Shown here piece after piece: positions 22,635-36,204 of a stretch of 64,000 nucleotides of DNA. The position numbers and the translations under genes were made by a program. Under the pieces are notes generated by a model, which saw only the letters and a program-made list of their open reading frames with translations, made no database searches and was not told the DNA's origin. Source of the DNA: Metallyticus violacea (taxonomy: Eukaryota; Arthropoda; Insecta; Mantodea; Metallyticidae). The stretch covers positions 53,437,501 through 53,501,500 of the forward strand of contig CM060830.1 in the NCBI GenBank assembly GCA_030762175.1, written 5' to 3'. Positions within the stretch are counted from its first letter, which is position 1. Each line of letters opens with the position of its first letter.

Positions 22635-23969
22635 ATTCTTTGACGTTGCATAGCATTCAGGTTGAAGCTAGAGGCGCTCGTCAATAGGTCATAAGAAAGT
22701 GATATTAGATACAAAGAAAAATACTTTCCGAATAGCTAATTTCCAAAATGTATCCACAAAAATCTTTAAGTTGCTTAACAAAATTCAAAACAAAAACTTC
22801 CCGTTCTAAAGTAACTAATCGATTGTGGTCATCGTACAAATTCCTCAGGCGACCACATATCAAAGTTGAACTTTCAAGGATAACAGATGTAACTGACCAT
22901 AGCTACCACCCCAATATATCTATTATGTATAACATTTGTTTGTCCTTTGTGTACTTTTTATTGCAAATGAGAAATAACATCTTATTAATATAATTAGTGA
23001 CACGGATATATTTAATTAGTAATATCAATATCCCTAAGAATGTGTAATCAAAAGCTATCAATATACTCTTAATGTAATTATTCTTCAATGTATTTACTGT
23101 GTAAGGAAGGTACAGAAATTGTAGTTGGAAAGTTGAATGGTGAACCGTCCCTAGGGCAGCCGCTCTGCGGAAACGCAGTGATAAATGTCACAACAATTGA
23201 AAAAAGATTCGCCTTCCAAAGCCACGAACAAAGGACGTCCGTCTTAAAAGGGTGGAGCCTTCCTGGCCGTGTGAACCAAATCTTCGCGAGAATTTCAATC
23301 GCTAGCCCGCTGAGGACACCGACTCTTATGGGAGTCACCTCTTTAAACCTCAGAGGGCAAGCCTATGGCCTGGCTCGTATTTTCAATAAATATTTCTAGC
23401 GAATAAGACGTAGAAAAATATTAGGAAGGCATCCAGTAACTGATGGTGTTATGAAAACGGCGCAAAATGTGGCATGGACAGCGTCAGTTTGATTGGTGTT
23501 GCCTATATAAAGGAGTCTTCACCCCGTTTTGGTATGACTATTATATTAGTATTCGTCTTATTACTCAGCTTCTAGGTGCGTAGTTCGACTCAGGTCGCAG
23601 AGAAGTTTCAGTCAAGCTGTGGCAAAAGTCCCAAATATCAATTTCAGTACTTGCTTAACAAAGCGACTGTTGTATTCCTAAAAGGCGAGGTTCACCCATC
23701 AACCATTAAAATGCTCCAACGATTAATAAACAGCAGTTCCATCATAGGTCGTGTGGAGTGCTCTATATCACCTGTTAAGTCCCATCTTATCCACATCGAG
23801 CCCCCTCAACGAAAATCAGCGAAAGACCCATGAGACGAAGTTCCACAGGAAGTGTTAGCGGTCGACGTCATCAACTCACACCACACTACAATTGACCCCC
23901 GACAACCTCAAAGAAATGTCAGTATGGCAGAAAAATGTATTACAGTTTTCTGATAATAATCAATGACCT
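22635..23969. other. Non-coding stretch with unassigned open frames
   Basis: Open frames at 23088-23399 (103 codons) and 23576-23833 (85 codons) occur in locally GC-richer sequence. I recognise no family in either. The second precedes the LINE fragment by about 140 bp and could be upstream LINE sequence, but nothing in it proves this. Confidence 0.45.
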
Positions 23970-24680
23970 GAAATGAACATGCTTACTGAAGATGACAAAA
24001 TTCATAACGAATTCCTAAAACATGTAGGAGAGAAGCCAGGAAAACACTTTTGCTGTGATTCAACAAGCAAGGAGAGAGAGAAAAAAAACGAAACAAAAAA
24101 AAAAAAACAAAAAAAAACGAAACAAAAAAAAAAACAAAAACAAAAAAAATCATCCTTCCTCAATGAAAGAAAGTTATTATAAAAACCCAACTTAAAAAAA
24201 AAAAAAAACAAAGATCCTTCACTTATTCAAAACTACAGGCCTATTTCATCAATTAGTAATGGAAATAGTAACATAAGAACTGGTGCCTAGAAACCGTTAG
24301 CATTGTACCTGCTGAACAGGCAGGCTTTCGCATCCATAGACGAATACACCAACAATTAACAAAACGTAGAGGGAGCGTATAGGATATGGACAGGAGAAAC
24401 ATTTTAAAATTAGTATTTTTAGCAGTGTTTTCGATACAGCATGGAAGAAAAAAAAAATAACTAAATTTGGTATCATATTACATATATATGGATATAATTA
24501 ATTTTACATGAAATATCCTTCAAAGTGAAACATCTAAACAGCTCTTCCAAATCTAAGCTCCATCAAATCGACGTGCTACAGGTCTCTGTAGCGTATTCAA
24601 CATCTATTTTAATCTGATTTCTGAATTTAGCAGTACACCAGGGATCAGCTGCCTTTTATATTGAGACGGGTTGGTATGGC
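23970..24680 (+). pseudogene. LINE reverse transcriptase fragment
   Basis: Frame-shifted remains of a non-LTR reverse transcriptase. TEDDKIHNEFLKHVGEKPGK (23978-24040) resembles the start of the domain. DPSLIQNYRPISSISN (24215-24260) is the NYRPIS block, followed by VPAEQAGFR. Then ILKLVFLAVFSIQHG sits where the first catalytic aspartate is normally found, and that residue is lost. VKHLNSSSKSKLHQIDVLQVS follows, where intact proteins read GVPQGS. An A-rich tract at 24082-24204 interrupts the frame. No FADD block remains. Confidence 0.65.
24082..24204. repeat. A-rich low-complexity tract
   Basis: Runs of A broken by single C or G (for example aaaaaaaaaaaacaaaaaaa), lying within the LINE fragment. 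Open frames here (poly-Lys on plus, poly-Phe on minus) are artefacts. Confidence 0.9.
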
Positions 24681-27600
24681 GTCCACATTGGGCGCCAAAT
24701 TATTAAGCGGATTGTCATGGGTGGTGTTGCCGTTGTTGACACCAACTTGTGAAACTGTTTAGTAGGCTTCGGCTACGTGCTCTAGGTTGGGCATCAATCT
24801 TGAATCGATCTGTTATGTCAGTTTTGACGTGGATTTGTAGATTGATTATTGGTCGCTTCGGTGTTGTTGCTCACGTTACAACGACAACAATTTCTCATGA
24901 TGTATTCTACTATTTTGTTGACTCGTACTTAACAGAATTGGGAGAGGCTTTCTATAATGTAAATAAGCACGCGATGTGACAAAATATTTTATTATGTCTA
25001 CAATCTTTCGCGTCCTCTGGTGTTTTGTGTACGATAGACTTAGCTACGCCGATACAAATTTATTTTCCGCGTGTGAAACTTATAGGTGAGTACCGCTGCG
25101 CGAGAAACTGAAAACCACTTAAAAGACGTAACGGAAGTGATAACTGGTTCTGTGAGCCACGTGCCTCAGAAACGTCAAATTTATAATGAGTACTGCGAAC
25201 TGCGTATATCTTATAACTGCCTCTCGCTGCGTGTAAAACTTATGACTGCCTGTTTCGAAGCGTGTAGAACTTGAAACTTGAGTGCTCCAGCCGAGCAAGC
25301 GCTTCCTTATATATTAAATTCAAATCAAGTAATTGTTCACTTAACCATTGCCACGTAGTTATAAAGACACGCGCAATCTTTGTACCTATAAGTCCAAACA
25401 TGCATTTCCATTGGCTGGTTCAAGCTCATCTGCTCCACTTTCCATTCGCTATTTTTGAAAGTTTAAATATTTTGTTGGCATTAGCTATTTTAAAGGGCTA
25501 ACAGTTACAACGTCCGTCGGGTTCAGAGACCTTAGTGAGTTTAAAAGTCCTTTGGGTTTATTAACCTTGCTTAAGCAGGCCTTTTAATAAAGGAAAGAGG
25601 CTTCATAAAGCGACCCTCCGGTCACTTCCTGTGAATAGAAATTTTATGACCTTTTGTTGACTTTCCAAACTTCCGTAACAAACACCAAGAGGTTTTTCTC
25701 TTTTGTTGACATTCAATCACATGTTAGCATTATGCCATATTGTACATATATGATAACTGCATTACTAATTATAATACATAAAATATTATGATTGGGCTTA
25801 CATAAATATACATTATAATTATATTTTAGTGAGGGTGGAGTGGAGAAACCGTTACAATATTCAGACGAACTAGTTTTCTAAATGGATAAAGCTAAAACTA
25901 GAACCGAACAAAATTTTTTCTTGTGTAATTAGAGAAGTTTACAAACACAACAATTATGTTCAGTGCTTATTCCACAAAGCTTGAAACTAGATTAATATAA
26001 TAATTGATAATAAGGATAAATGGAACACACAGATTGCATAATTTTACATTAAAATGCAGGAAAGGTAACATAAACTACAGAAATTTAATTATTGACAAAT
26101 ACTACAGATCACAGAAGGATTAATTAAATAGGAAATATATAAATTAGGAAGAAGCAGGTTTTTTTTTTAAGAATGGGGGAGAAAATGCTTGCAAGAAATA
26201 TGTAGTGCGGCAGTAGGTTTTATTATAAAGGTTCTATAGAATAACCATCCTGTGTTTCAATATTTTAGCCCGTGTACTCAAATTTATTCTGTGTACATAG
26301 CAGCAAGCATTTTTCAAAGTATTCCCTTTTGCCTTTACCCATGACTCAGTCAATTGGACATTCATCAGAAGCACACAATCTCCGCGGGGAAATATGTTGC
26401 CTGCTGCCTCCAAGGGTCGCTTGAGGCACTCAATATAGGTGCCTTAATTTACTGTCATACCCTTAATTGCCTACCACAGTTTACAGTTCAATGGTTAAGG
26501 GGCCGGAGTTTGGAAGTTTGAGCAGCAGTAAATTCAGAACATTTTCTCAAAGCTACATTTGGTGAATATTCTGGTGCTTAGTTCCCGTGCCTATTCTGAA
26601 ACAATGGGTATTCAGGTTCAAGGCGAGTGGTTTCGTATATATTGGAAATTGTCTTTATCTAGAAGCGAAGCCTAGTCTATCAAAATTAATATTTGTCTCG
26701 AATGTGCTCATTTTTTGACGAATTGAAATATTTCATTTTAATTACTGCACAGTCAAACATAAATGACACTCACCAATAATATTAGTCTAAAGCCTAGCCT
26801 GCCTTCCATAAGCTTAGCAGTGACTTTTCACGTCATTGTCAGGAGATGAAGAAGGCTTTCGTGAAGTTTTCGGTCGTGTGTAGGACAATCTAATCACCGC
26901 CCAGTTGATTATATCTGCCTTCTTATAGGATTTTGTAGAACCTGAAACCCAACAGAAGAACTTGGATGCAGACGATATCAATTTAAAATATAATATTTTT
27001 ATATTTTTTTGTAGTAATATGGAATGAAGCAGTTTTATTTATTTTAACAGTAAATAAATTTATGTTTTAAACTCATTCCTTTAATTATGTTTCAGTTTAC
27101 GCGGAACTGCAGATCGTATGAAAGATTGGCAAGTCTTCATTTATAACTGATTTCTTTCCATTTCTACATAATTGTAAAATGCAGCGGAACGGCGCATATC
27201 TTAGTAACTTATAGACAAAGGGGCGGTATATAGTTCAGCAAAACGTCAGGAATTCATTACAGGAGTGATTTGATTATTTGTGTAAAATAAGGACTGGAGG
27301 ATTGAGGGTATATACTTGTAGATACAAACAGATTTAAATGCGAGTTAAGAATATTAACTTTTTTATATTTTATGATTTAATTTATCATTTGGGTATTAAA
27401 AATTGCATGCTGTAATTTTGAACAAGATTTTATGATAACATTACAGAGCCATTATCGTGGTATATTTAGCATAAATTAGATTATGCATTAAATTAGGCAG
27501 AGTGCATATGTAAAAAGCCTCGCTTCGCTATTCCCGGTAAAAATACAATTGTTGACCTTGTCATAGCTCACTTCGCGCTAAACCATTACTGAGGCGACAT

Positions 27601-28039
27601 GGTGGTCCCGTTGGATATTGAGATTTGGGAAGTCAAAGCATATACCTTCTCTAAAGAGGATTTTTGGTGCTCTTTTGTTAGCGTAGTGCTCAAGTAGGGG
27701 ATATGCATTTCAGCTTCACTTGCTTCTTCAGGCTCGGAGTTAAAAAATAGTTCAATAGAAATAAGCCTTTAGTCCTGGTTTTCTCTGAGAAATATGAAGA
27801 ATGATCCACTCATAAACCATGGCTTTTCGCTTTCCTAATAGATTGCGAAGAACACAACTCGTGGGCATTATAAGCTTCATCATTATTTCCAATTACATCA
27901 GAAGCTGCAAGGTCATTATTTCAAAAACTCGTTTAGTATTTGGACAATGGATTTTACTCATAGTAAACAAATATGCAGCATTTTTATCAACAATGATATT
28001 TTCAAAATGATGGAGCGATTAGTCACAAAGTGCACTGGA
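24681..28039. other. A+T-rich non-coding stretch
   Basis: No gene or repeat family recognised over about 3.3 kb. At 25068-25275 a loose motif gcgtgt(g/a)aaacttat recurs at irregular spacing and may be a decayed minisatellite. Confidence 0.55.
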
Positions 28040-28880
28040 GTGTTGATGATCCATATTGAGTAGGACTGGAGTATTTCAACCACAGTGGGGAGTAAACATG
28101 AAGTGGCAACTTGGATAATCAACTCATCGGATTAAATTCCTAGGACGATCATCGACCTTCATGTTCTCCAAAATTCAGTTTCACAGTTTTTGAAAAAATA
28201 TACTAATGCGTGAAAGATTAAGGAACTGGATTCAATCCACTATACAAATTCATGACTGTTCAGAACATAATTACTTTGTACATTGAGACAAATGAACGGG
28301 AATGGGAAAATTTGTCTTCTAGACCGCCAGATCAAGATCTTACGCTACTTGACTTTTTCCTATGGAGTCATTTAAAAAGTTAACAGTGCTAAACAAATGC
28401 CGGAAAATCCTGGTCATCTTCAACGAACCGCCAGGAGTCGGTCGAGGTCGTTAAGCCGCGGACTCGTGAACTGGAAGTCTGTAGTTCGAATCCCGCCAGG
28501 ACCGAATTGACTGAGGTTTATTCCAGGTTTTCCTCAGTCCTCATAAATGTAAAATGCCGGGGAGGTAGCCTAAACTTAGGTCTGGAACGCTTCCTTCCTT
28601 AAAAAATCTTTCCCAATATGTCATTTCATCTCATGTATCACCAGTGTACATCGCCTGTGGTGCCTCTGTAGCAAAAACGGGCGTTAAACACCATTCATTC
28701 ATTCATTCATTCATTTATCTTCGACGACTAATCACCGAGACCTGCAGATTCAGTGCTGCATAAACCAAGGAGATAATCATTTTCAGCAATTGTTTCGTAG
28801 CTAACTGAATTTGGGTAGCCTGCTTCCTGTTCGCTGGTCAGTACATTCTTGTCCAGATCAGCTGAATTATTTACGATAAA
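28040..28880 (+). pseudogene. Tc1/mariner-superfamily transposase remnant, split by SINE-A
   Basis: The recognisable part is the C-terminal catalytic region: SSRPPDQDLTLLDFFLWSHL (28315-28376), equivalent to the RSPDLTPLDFFLWG motif of Tc3-like insect transposases. It continues with KQMPENPGHLQR (frameshifted) up to the SINE-A insertion at 28427. After the SINE the family's next segment resumes (RLITETCRFSAA, about 28728-28760). Upstream of 28300 the similarity is faint. Stops and frameshifts are frequent. Confidence 0.68.
28427..28716 (+). mobile_element. SINE-A copy 6, with 11-bp target-site duplication
   Basis: Full-length copy with head aggtcgttaagccgcggact, box B gttcgaatcccgcc, body and 3' module intact up to cgggcgttaaacacc. 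The tail is a (CATT)n microsatellite instead of poly-A. Flanking repeats atcttcaacga (28416-28426) and atcttcgacga (28717-28727) differ at one base. It disrupts the transposase remnant listed above. Confidence 0.93.
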
Positions 28881-30908
28881 ACAGTTATTCTTATTCTTTT
28901 GGGCCTATACATGCCGCAGAGAAAAAAGAAAAAGATTTAAAATCTTCCCAGGTTTTCAACAAAGACTATAGAGAAGGAATGCAAAGAAAATAGCACTTAG
29001 TTTAGGAAATGAAATCTAAATCAGGTGAGGCAGATAGGTGTACGTATATCCAATGATTTTTCAAAACAAATCGAATTTAGCCTGACTTAGATTGGGGGCG
29101 GGGAAAGCGACCAAAACAACAGATGAGACTGGTCAGAGAATGTGTTTTTTCTGGAAACACAGAAAATGACCATGCATTCTAATAAACTGCCCAGATACCG
29201 AAAAGTGGAAGATAATTGCGCTGGAAGCTATGTTTTCTAATTGGAACAGGTATAGGTTAGCATGTTGGGATCTGTTTGTACAGAAAGGCTATGTCCAAAA
29301 TTTGACTCTGTTCTCTGCAAAGTTTAATTTAAAGTAGGACATCTCTTTCTATACAACTCTATGTAATGAACTGCATGTAAGTCAAAAGACCCTTTTGAAT
29401 AGTGTCCCATGTTTGCAAAGAATGCTCAGTAAAGACACATCTACCTGTTTTGCGCATCATTACCTTTAATAATGATAAAATGACGTTCTGTTTCAAAATA
29501 ATACTTTCAATTTATTTAGTTTTGTCTATTGAGTTATTTTTGTGCTATTAAATAACATTATTAATTGTCTCATTCATTTATCTGGTGTTCTAGTGTTATT
29601 AGATTTTCTTATTTCTTGCGAGTGTTTAGTAGATACAAGAAGCTCTTTACCGTCCATAGCACTGAAGCAAAATTTTGCACGTTGGAGTAAATCCTCGCAC
29701 ACGACGACACGTTGCTGATGGATTATTCAGAAGCTTTGAGGCCAGTGAGCTCAGCGGCTGAATCCGACATAATGCTTTCCACCAGATACAAGGTGAGACA
29801 CGTCAAGCAGCTTTCCAAATACTATCAGAAGAGATGCACATAATGTTGTAACATTATACCATCCCTCTATCATGCAGAACGCTTAACTGCAATGTACTGC
29901 GAAACTTTGATTTCATCTTCAGCACTGAAAGCAGCTCCCTTAGTCGTTAGGCGAATTGCATACACTGTAAATCATGAATATTTTGGAGAGAATAGTGCGG
30001 TATTATTTTCTGCACTGGTCATACAATTCCGATGACATACTCATGCTTCGTGATGCATCTAGCAACTTGTTCGTTGCGTTTCTCCCATACATCATGTAAC
30101 ATTATCAAACTGAACATCTGGGAGAAACAACGAGACTTATAGAAGCGCTTCCGTATTTTTAAAGAAAGTTTTGAAATTTAATAAAAGAGTCAACTCAACG
30201 TTTAGTTGAGAGAAGTTACAAACTTGAACAGAATTCCCATATTTCTCTTTCCGCTGACCTCCAACAAGGCGTGAGGACAATGACTGAATTTGAATGGTTT
30301 CATTATTTTCTTGCTGGATGGAACAGTTCCTAGAGTTGAAGTAAAGACATGAGGCTCTTTTATCAGAAAATCGATACATGGAAGAAGATCGTATGTGTTT
30401 GTATTTGTATTTCACTATTATGTGTAGCGTCTGTATATTCCTAGCATTATCGGTAAAGTAATGGACGGAGATATCTTCCTGCACTCGCCAGATCGAATAC
30501 TTCGGTTCAGTGATTGTGATATATCTGTACTTTCCTCGGAAATCAAGCCAGAAAAATTTAATCGATTCCTTTGTTTACAATGGCATGATATTCCGCGTTG
30601 AAAAACGTTTCCAACCGAGCAACGGCTCACGAAAGCATAAACTCGAGGTGCACAACTTTGATTGTGAATGAAGCTTATCTCTACAGAAAGTCTTGTTTGA
30701 CTTTAAATTGATCTCCCCAGGTATTAAATTTAATTTTATCTTCCATTAATTGTAAAGAAAATGGATTAAGTAACCTTTGCATAATGTTAATTTTCTTTAC
30801 ATTAAATTAGTACAAAACGAACTAAAGCAATTATTTCGTGAGTTTACATAAAACTTTACTATCCTACCTTACAACAACAGCATTTACCACTGCTGATTTG
30901 TTTTATTG
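28881..30908. other. Non-coding stretch
   Basis: No recognisable gene. Minus-strand open frames at 30137-30484 and 30418-30630 (115 and 70 codons) overlap in different frames and match no family I know. Confidence 0.5.
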
Positions 30909-31085
30909 AAACTGCCGACAAATTTTGCTTAGAGGCCTCTTTTTTCAGACTTGCCGTAAATGTACGGCACGGGACCCACGGCTTTACTTCCCTTCCGAAG
31001 GAAGCCATACGTGGGATTTTTACGCCCGAAAAAATCCATCGATCCTGGCTGGGAATCGAATCTGCGATCTTGAGTTTAGAAGGCA
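30909..31085 (-). mobile_element. SINE-B copy 5, truncated at both ends
   Basis: Internal SINE-B segment. The plus strand shows aaactgccgacaaattttgc, cttgccgtaaatgtacggca (with the caagcctgaa block shortened) and ggaagccatacgtgggattt. It continues to the box B side (tgggaatcgaatctgcgatc). The 3' tail and the distal part of the tRNA-like head are missing. Confidence 0.88.
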
Positions 31086-32353
31086 TTGTAGTGAAGGAAA
31101 GTTTATGTAACTATGTAGAGTGGAGGGAAAGATTTTGGAAGGATTTAATTTGATTGTTTTGGATTCTCAGGGGTAATGTTATTTCTTCTTCTCCGACGAT
31201 TGGCTTCCGCTGACTTAGACTTTGCCACACTGTTGAGACTCTGCTGCTGGATACTTTTATGCTTCTGTGATCACAGGGGAAGGAATCTTGGAGATTAATA
31301 AAATTACTCGTTATAGGAAATGAAACAGATATTACTGTTCACAGGCACATAAAATGTATTATTGTTATTTCCTAGATGTCTATGTTGCCATTACTATACT
31401 GTTTTATTGTTTAAACAGCCTTTCAAGGTATTTCATTCAACTTTGTAACGTAACAACTGTCAGTCTGCATAAAGGAAAACTTTTCTGGGAATGCACGTGG
31501 CGAGAGGGGACCTCTCAGATGATGCATTCACGTTATAACTCTTATGAACAAGAGGGGCATCTCTTACTGCCTTCCCTCACCTCTTGATCACAAACTTACT
31601 AAGCCATTCGCGACTTAAAACCACGTCCTACAGACAACAACCGCAAATACAAACATTAGGTGGAAGATCAATCCTAAAATTAATGGTTGAACTATTTGGG
31701 GTCAGTACAAACCAAGAACTGCCGCTGCAACCAGAGCATGTCTGCGCAGTAGTTCCTGGGACATTAGACAGCATTTCAGCATACATTTATCTAGATTTGG
31801 ATATTAGCAAAAAATGAATTCAAGATATTTCTAATCTGTGTATTTTTAAACGGAGAAGTCTGCTAGGCAACTATTATACTACTAACTTTTCTGGTGTATT
31901 TTAACTTGGTCAGTTGAATGACATTAGAGTATGCCATTTAAGATCGCAAAACTCTTGAGCTGTTTATAAACTTCCAAAGTATGCGTTCGTTGATACTGAT
32001 GCTGCTGTTAAGGCGTGGATTGTGAAAATTGTCAGATGTCCTCCCGTACCGTGACACATCCCTTCCGCTTTACCTATTGTTCCTCACACATTCACCATGT
32101 AGAGGGCAGGGACGCCCGCAGGTTTTCATTTCAGACGGGAATTTGTCAGCGACTATGGAATGACAGAATACGGTAATAATATTGAAAGTTTTAAATGAGT
32201 TGTTACAGTGCGTACGTGTTTGCTATTATTAATAGAGTCCGGAAGTTCAGGCATTTATTTTGATTAAAATAGGTAGGCAAAAAGTAGCTGAAATACTGAA
32301 AATAGTAATATATAGGCATTTATTAAAAATGAAAACAGAGAGTAATATCATTC
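31086..32353. other. Non-coding stretch
   Basis: No gene recognised. Two short adjacent open frames (31354-31587 and 31584-31817) overlap by four bases but show no family similarity. Confidence 0.5.
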
Positions 32354-32366
32354 ATTATTAATGAAA

Positions 32367-32631
32367 CCGACACGGGTGACTGAGGTCGTTAAGACGTGCA
32401 TTCGTGAGCGGGAGGTCTGGGGTTCCAATCCCACCAGGACCGTCCTCCCGGACTGAGGGTTTTTCCAGTTTTTCTTCAGTCCTTATAAATGGCAAATGCG
32501 GGGAAGGAAACCTAAACTTAGGCATGGAACGTTTCCCTCCTTCAAAAATCCTTTCCTAACATATAATTTCATCTCATATATCGTCAGTGTCCACCGCCTG
32601 TGGTGCCTCAGTAGTAAAAACGGGTGTTGAA
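32367..32631 (+). mobile_element. SINE-A copy 7, with 13-bp target-site duplication
   Basis: Full-length copy from ccgacacgggtgactgaggt to acgggtgttga. It is flanked by exact 13-bp repeats attattaatgaaa (32354-32366 and 32632-32644). Box B reads ggttccaatcccacc. There is no poly-A tail: the element ends almost directly on the duplication. Confidence 0.94.
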
Positions 32632-32644
32632 ATTATTAATGAAA

Positions 32645-34419
32645 ATAGGCATTTTAGATAAAAGGCAACAACAAGATGTTTTTTCAATGTCTCAACTTGT
32701 CAGAGTCAGCCGCTTGTCAGAGAGAACATTTTTCATCATAGAAAAAGAACTTTCTACTTCCACATAAGTTATTGGAGCATATTTAAAACAAGCTATTTGG
32801 GAAGGATTCGTACCATTACCACAGAACATTCACCTTTCAGGACATCATGAAAATGTTGATCAAGACAAGGTAAAGTAGTTTGAATAGTCCTGGCGAATGA
32901 GCAAAATATGCGCAGTTGTTTTCAGTCGAGTTCATTTTCTGTTTATGCGTTTAATGCACAGCTGTAACGCTCTCATCTTTCTCGCTTACAATTGTTTGTT
33001 ACATTTATGCAGGTGAAAAGTTATCCCCCACCACAGATTTCCTAGAATTGTATCACGCAGATCGATACAAAATCATTTGCCAGGATTATTCATAACTATA
33101 GAACTTCCCTCATCCTTTCTATTTTCTGGTATCCGTATGTCCGAGGTAACCGTGCGTTCTTTTCACCATTGAAGGTTATATTATGTAAAGAGCTTAAACG
33201 AATAGGTTGAAGAGAAAGTTTTTGACTGCTTGAAAAGAAATACACGAATAACCGGATTCTCTATAGATACTTTTGTGAGTGAACATGTAATTTAATTTTT
33301 ATAAAATTTTCACTTCGACATATTGAAATTATGTTCCTTTTAAAATGTGCAAATAGTCGCAGAAAAACCCAAATGTACCGAAAAATGTTTATTTATATTC
33401 GACTCTGAAATATTCACCCAGATATAAAAGGAAATTTTTACTTCCGGGCTCTGATTCATTAATCTTTACTACAGATATTGTGATTTATAACCTCTTTTAA
33501 AATGTAATAAGAAATCTAACGAAAGATTGAAGTAATGCATGAAATTTAAAAATTACAAAATAATCTTTTAACTATATTTAAGGACCAGAAATAACATGAG
33601 ATTGTGGAATTCTGCAATAATAAAGCGTAAATTGGAATTGCTTAAACAGAAGTTACATTACACTTGATTCCTTCCCATAACGGTCTATCATTTTTCCAAT
33701 AACGGAATCCTCCTTTACTCGTACATAAACGTTTATCAGGTCGACCTCAGACATGTAATAACGCGTTTTGGAGACTACAGACAAAGCTCATCAAAAAGTC
33801 ACCCAATACTGCTAATTTTGCAAAATAATACTGAAGTTTATCCACACCAAGACATTTCGCCCCTTCACAGAGGCTCCATCCTCGAATTTATTTACTTACG
33901 TATGTTTTTGAAAACTGCACGTAAATGAAATTTGATTGGTTGGTATAAATTTTAAAACGGCTTTATCTTCCCACTCTCGTCTCTAAAGGACATCGGCATA
34001 ACTGCAACAAATGCCCTTTGACACGCAGCGTTAACTTACTTAAATGCCGAATAAAGAAAATATTGGGAAAAAGCTTAAAACTTCAACGCTGGCTGAAGCT
34101 GTCTGCTATCTTACTCTTCCGATCCTTTGTGGTTGTATACAAGACGCTAGTTTTTCCGGCAGTCTGACACTGATATCAACAAACTACCTTTCTTTATTAA
34201 CCTATTGACAAAGAGTGCGCTATATTTGAATGGCTTGCATGATGAGGCGACCATAATGAAACCCATTCATTCTGTTCTTAGTAGTCCGCTGTTACCTTTC
34301 GGTCAAAAGTATAGCTAGAGCCCCGCATTTGGACATCAATAAGCTCAAAGTACTTCGCAACAGTGTAACTGTGCAAGGAGTATTGCTGGACGGTAACCCA
34401 CCCCATTTATATAGCTCTC
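32645..34419. other. A+T-rich non-coding stretch
   Basis: No gene or known repeat recognised. The region from about 34080 may hold further decayed LINE sequence upstream of the reverse transcriptase fragment, but I could not align it. Confidence 0.5.
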
Positions 34420-35290
34420 AGAAAGTGTTTATGACAAAATAATAAAAGCTATGATGCAAATATACAGCGACATGAAATTCAACGTTAAGATGTGTCAATT
34501 CCTCTGCAGATAAGCCAGCAGAGGAGTTCATCAAGGATGTATTTTATCTCCGTTATTGTATGACCTATTTCCAGATGATACCTCAAATGCTCTGTCAGCG
34601 GAGGAAATGATTGCCCTTGAAATGAAAGGTACGTGCTACTGTTGTTTGCTGACGAACTAGTTCTTTTATTTCTAACAAGAAATGGTTTGCAGGAAAGATC
34701 TACAGTTTAGAAGATTACTATCTGAAATGGGGTATGGTAGTGAATGTTAACATAACCTAAACAATGACATTCAAATGTGGCTACGTGTATGACAGAGATG
34801 AAAAATAGTACTACAGTGGACAAGAAAAACAAAAACGTTAAATATTTAACATTCAATATGAATACCAGTAGATGCAGCAGAGAGGATGCACAATTATATG
34901 ATTAAGTATGTTCTGTTATATGGAAGTGAAATATGGGGGTAGGGGAGAGCTGAACATGTGCATAAATTCAAGTCGATTTTTGGAAAAGGGCTCTCCAAAG
35001 AAACGTGAAACTATGGGGTCATGAGGGAGGTGGGTTGGTATGAACATATGGTTCACAGTAAAACAAGTACGGTGAAATACTGGCTTAGACTAATGCACAG
35101 ACAGTCCACGCTTCGCGCTAAATGCTACGAATACCAGTGCATCGGGGCTGCAGAAATGGAAAGAATACTCAGAGAAATTGGCATGGAATGAATGTGTAAC
35201 GGGGTAATGAAAATAATAAAAATGCATGGAAGAAGGCTAAAACAAGGCTAGAGCATATTAATAGGCGAGAAATCGAGGCATAATGTAACA
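34420..35290 (+). pseudogene. LINE reverse transcriptase fragment, second type
   Basis: Frame-shifted reverse transcriptase core. RGVHQGCILSPLLYDLF (34521-34570) is the GVxQGCxLSP block. LLFADELVLLFLTRNGLQ (34640-34690) is the catalytic FADD block with the second aspartate changed to glutamate. WGMVVNVNKTKTMTF (about 34727-34770, read across a shift) is the following segment. YGSEIWG (about 34920) and KRALQRNVKLWGH (about 34985-35025) match the thumb/C-terminal region found in many arthropod LINEs. Stops are frequent and no ends are recognisable. It is a different lineage from the fragment at 23970-24680. Confidence 0.72.
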
Positions 35291-35530
35291 CAAAAGTCTT
35301 CTTTAGTCTGTAAATTAAATGAAACTAGAACTCAGATAAAGAGGATGAGCTTTCTAGGGAAAAAGGGAAGATCAGGAATTGGCTGGTTTACAGTGTGAGG
35401 TTGGAAGGATAAAAAATGACGGATAGTTCTGGTATGAGAATGTACCCATTTTGGAGAAGGGATGAGGAATGGACATATGTTCAGGCCGAATGTACCCACT
35501 GGGAGCACATGAGTACTACTAGCCCACAAT

Positions 35531-35582
35531 CACCACCACTACTACTAACTAATTACTACTACTACTACTACTACTAACTAAT

Positions 35583-35613
<31 letters not shown>

Positions 35614-35843
35614 GCTGCTACTACTATTACTACTACTATTACTATTACTACTATTACTGCTACTACTACTATTACTATTACTGCTACTATTACTACTACT
35701 ACTATTACTACTACTACTATTACTATTACTACTGCTGCTACTATTACTACTACTATTGCTGCTACTATTACTACTACTACTACTACTGCTGCTACTACTA
35801 TTACTACTACTATCACTACTACTACTACTGCTACTACTACTAT

Positions 35844-35874
<31 letters not shown>

Positions 35875-36173
35875 GCTACTATTACTACTACTACTACTGC
35901 TGCTACTACTATTACTACTACTACTACTACTACTGCTGCTGCTACTACTATTACTACTACTATTACTACTACTACTGCTGCTGCTACTACTATTACTACT
36001 ACTATTACTACTACTATTACTACTACTACTATTACTACTACTACTATTACTATTACTACTACTATTACTACTACTACTACTACTACTGCTGCTACTATTA
36101 CTACTACTACTACTACTGCTGCTACTACTATTACTACTACTATCACTACTACTACTACTGCTACTACTACTAT

Positions 36174-36204
<31 letters not shown>

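Noticed and set aside
23088..23399. 103-codon open frame as a gene
   Set aside because: No family similarity, and a comparable frame on the opposite strand over much of it suggests chance openness.
24002..24211. Open frames rich in Lys (plus) and Phe (minus)
   Set aside because: They are translations of the A-rich tract inside the LINE fragment.
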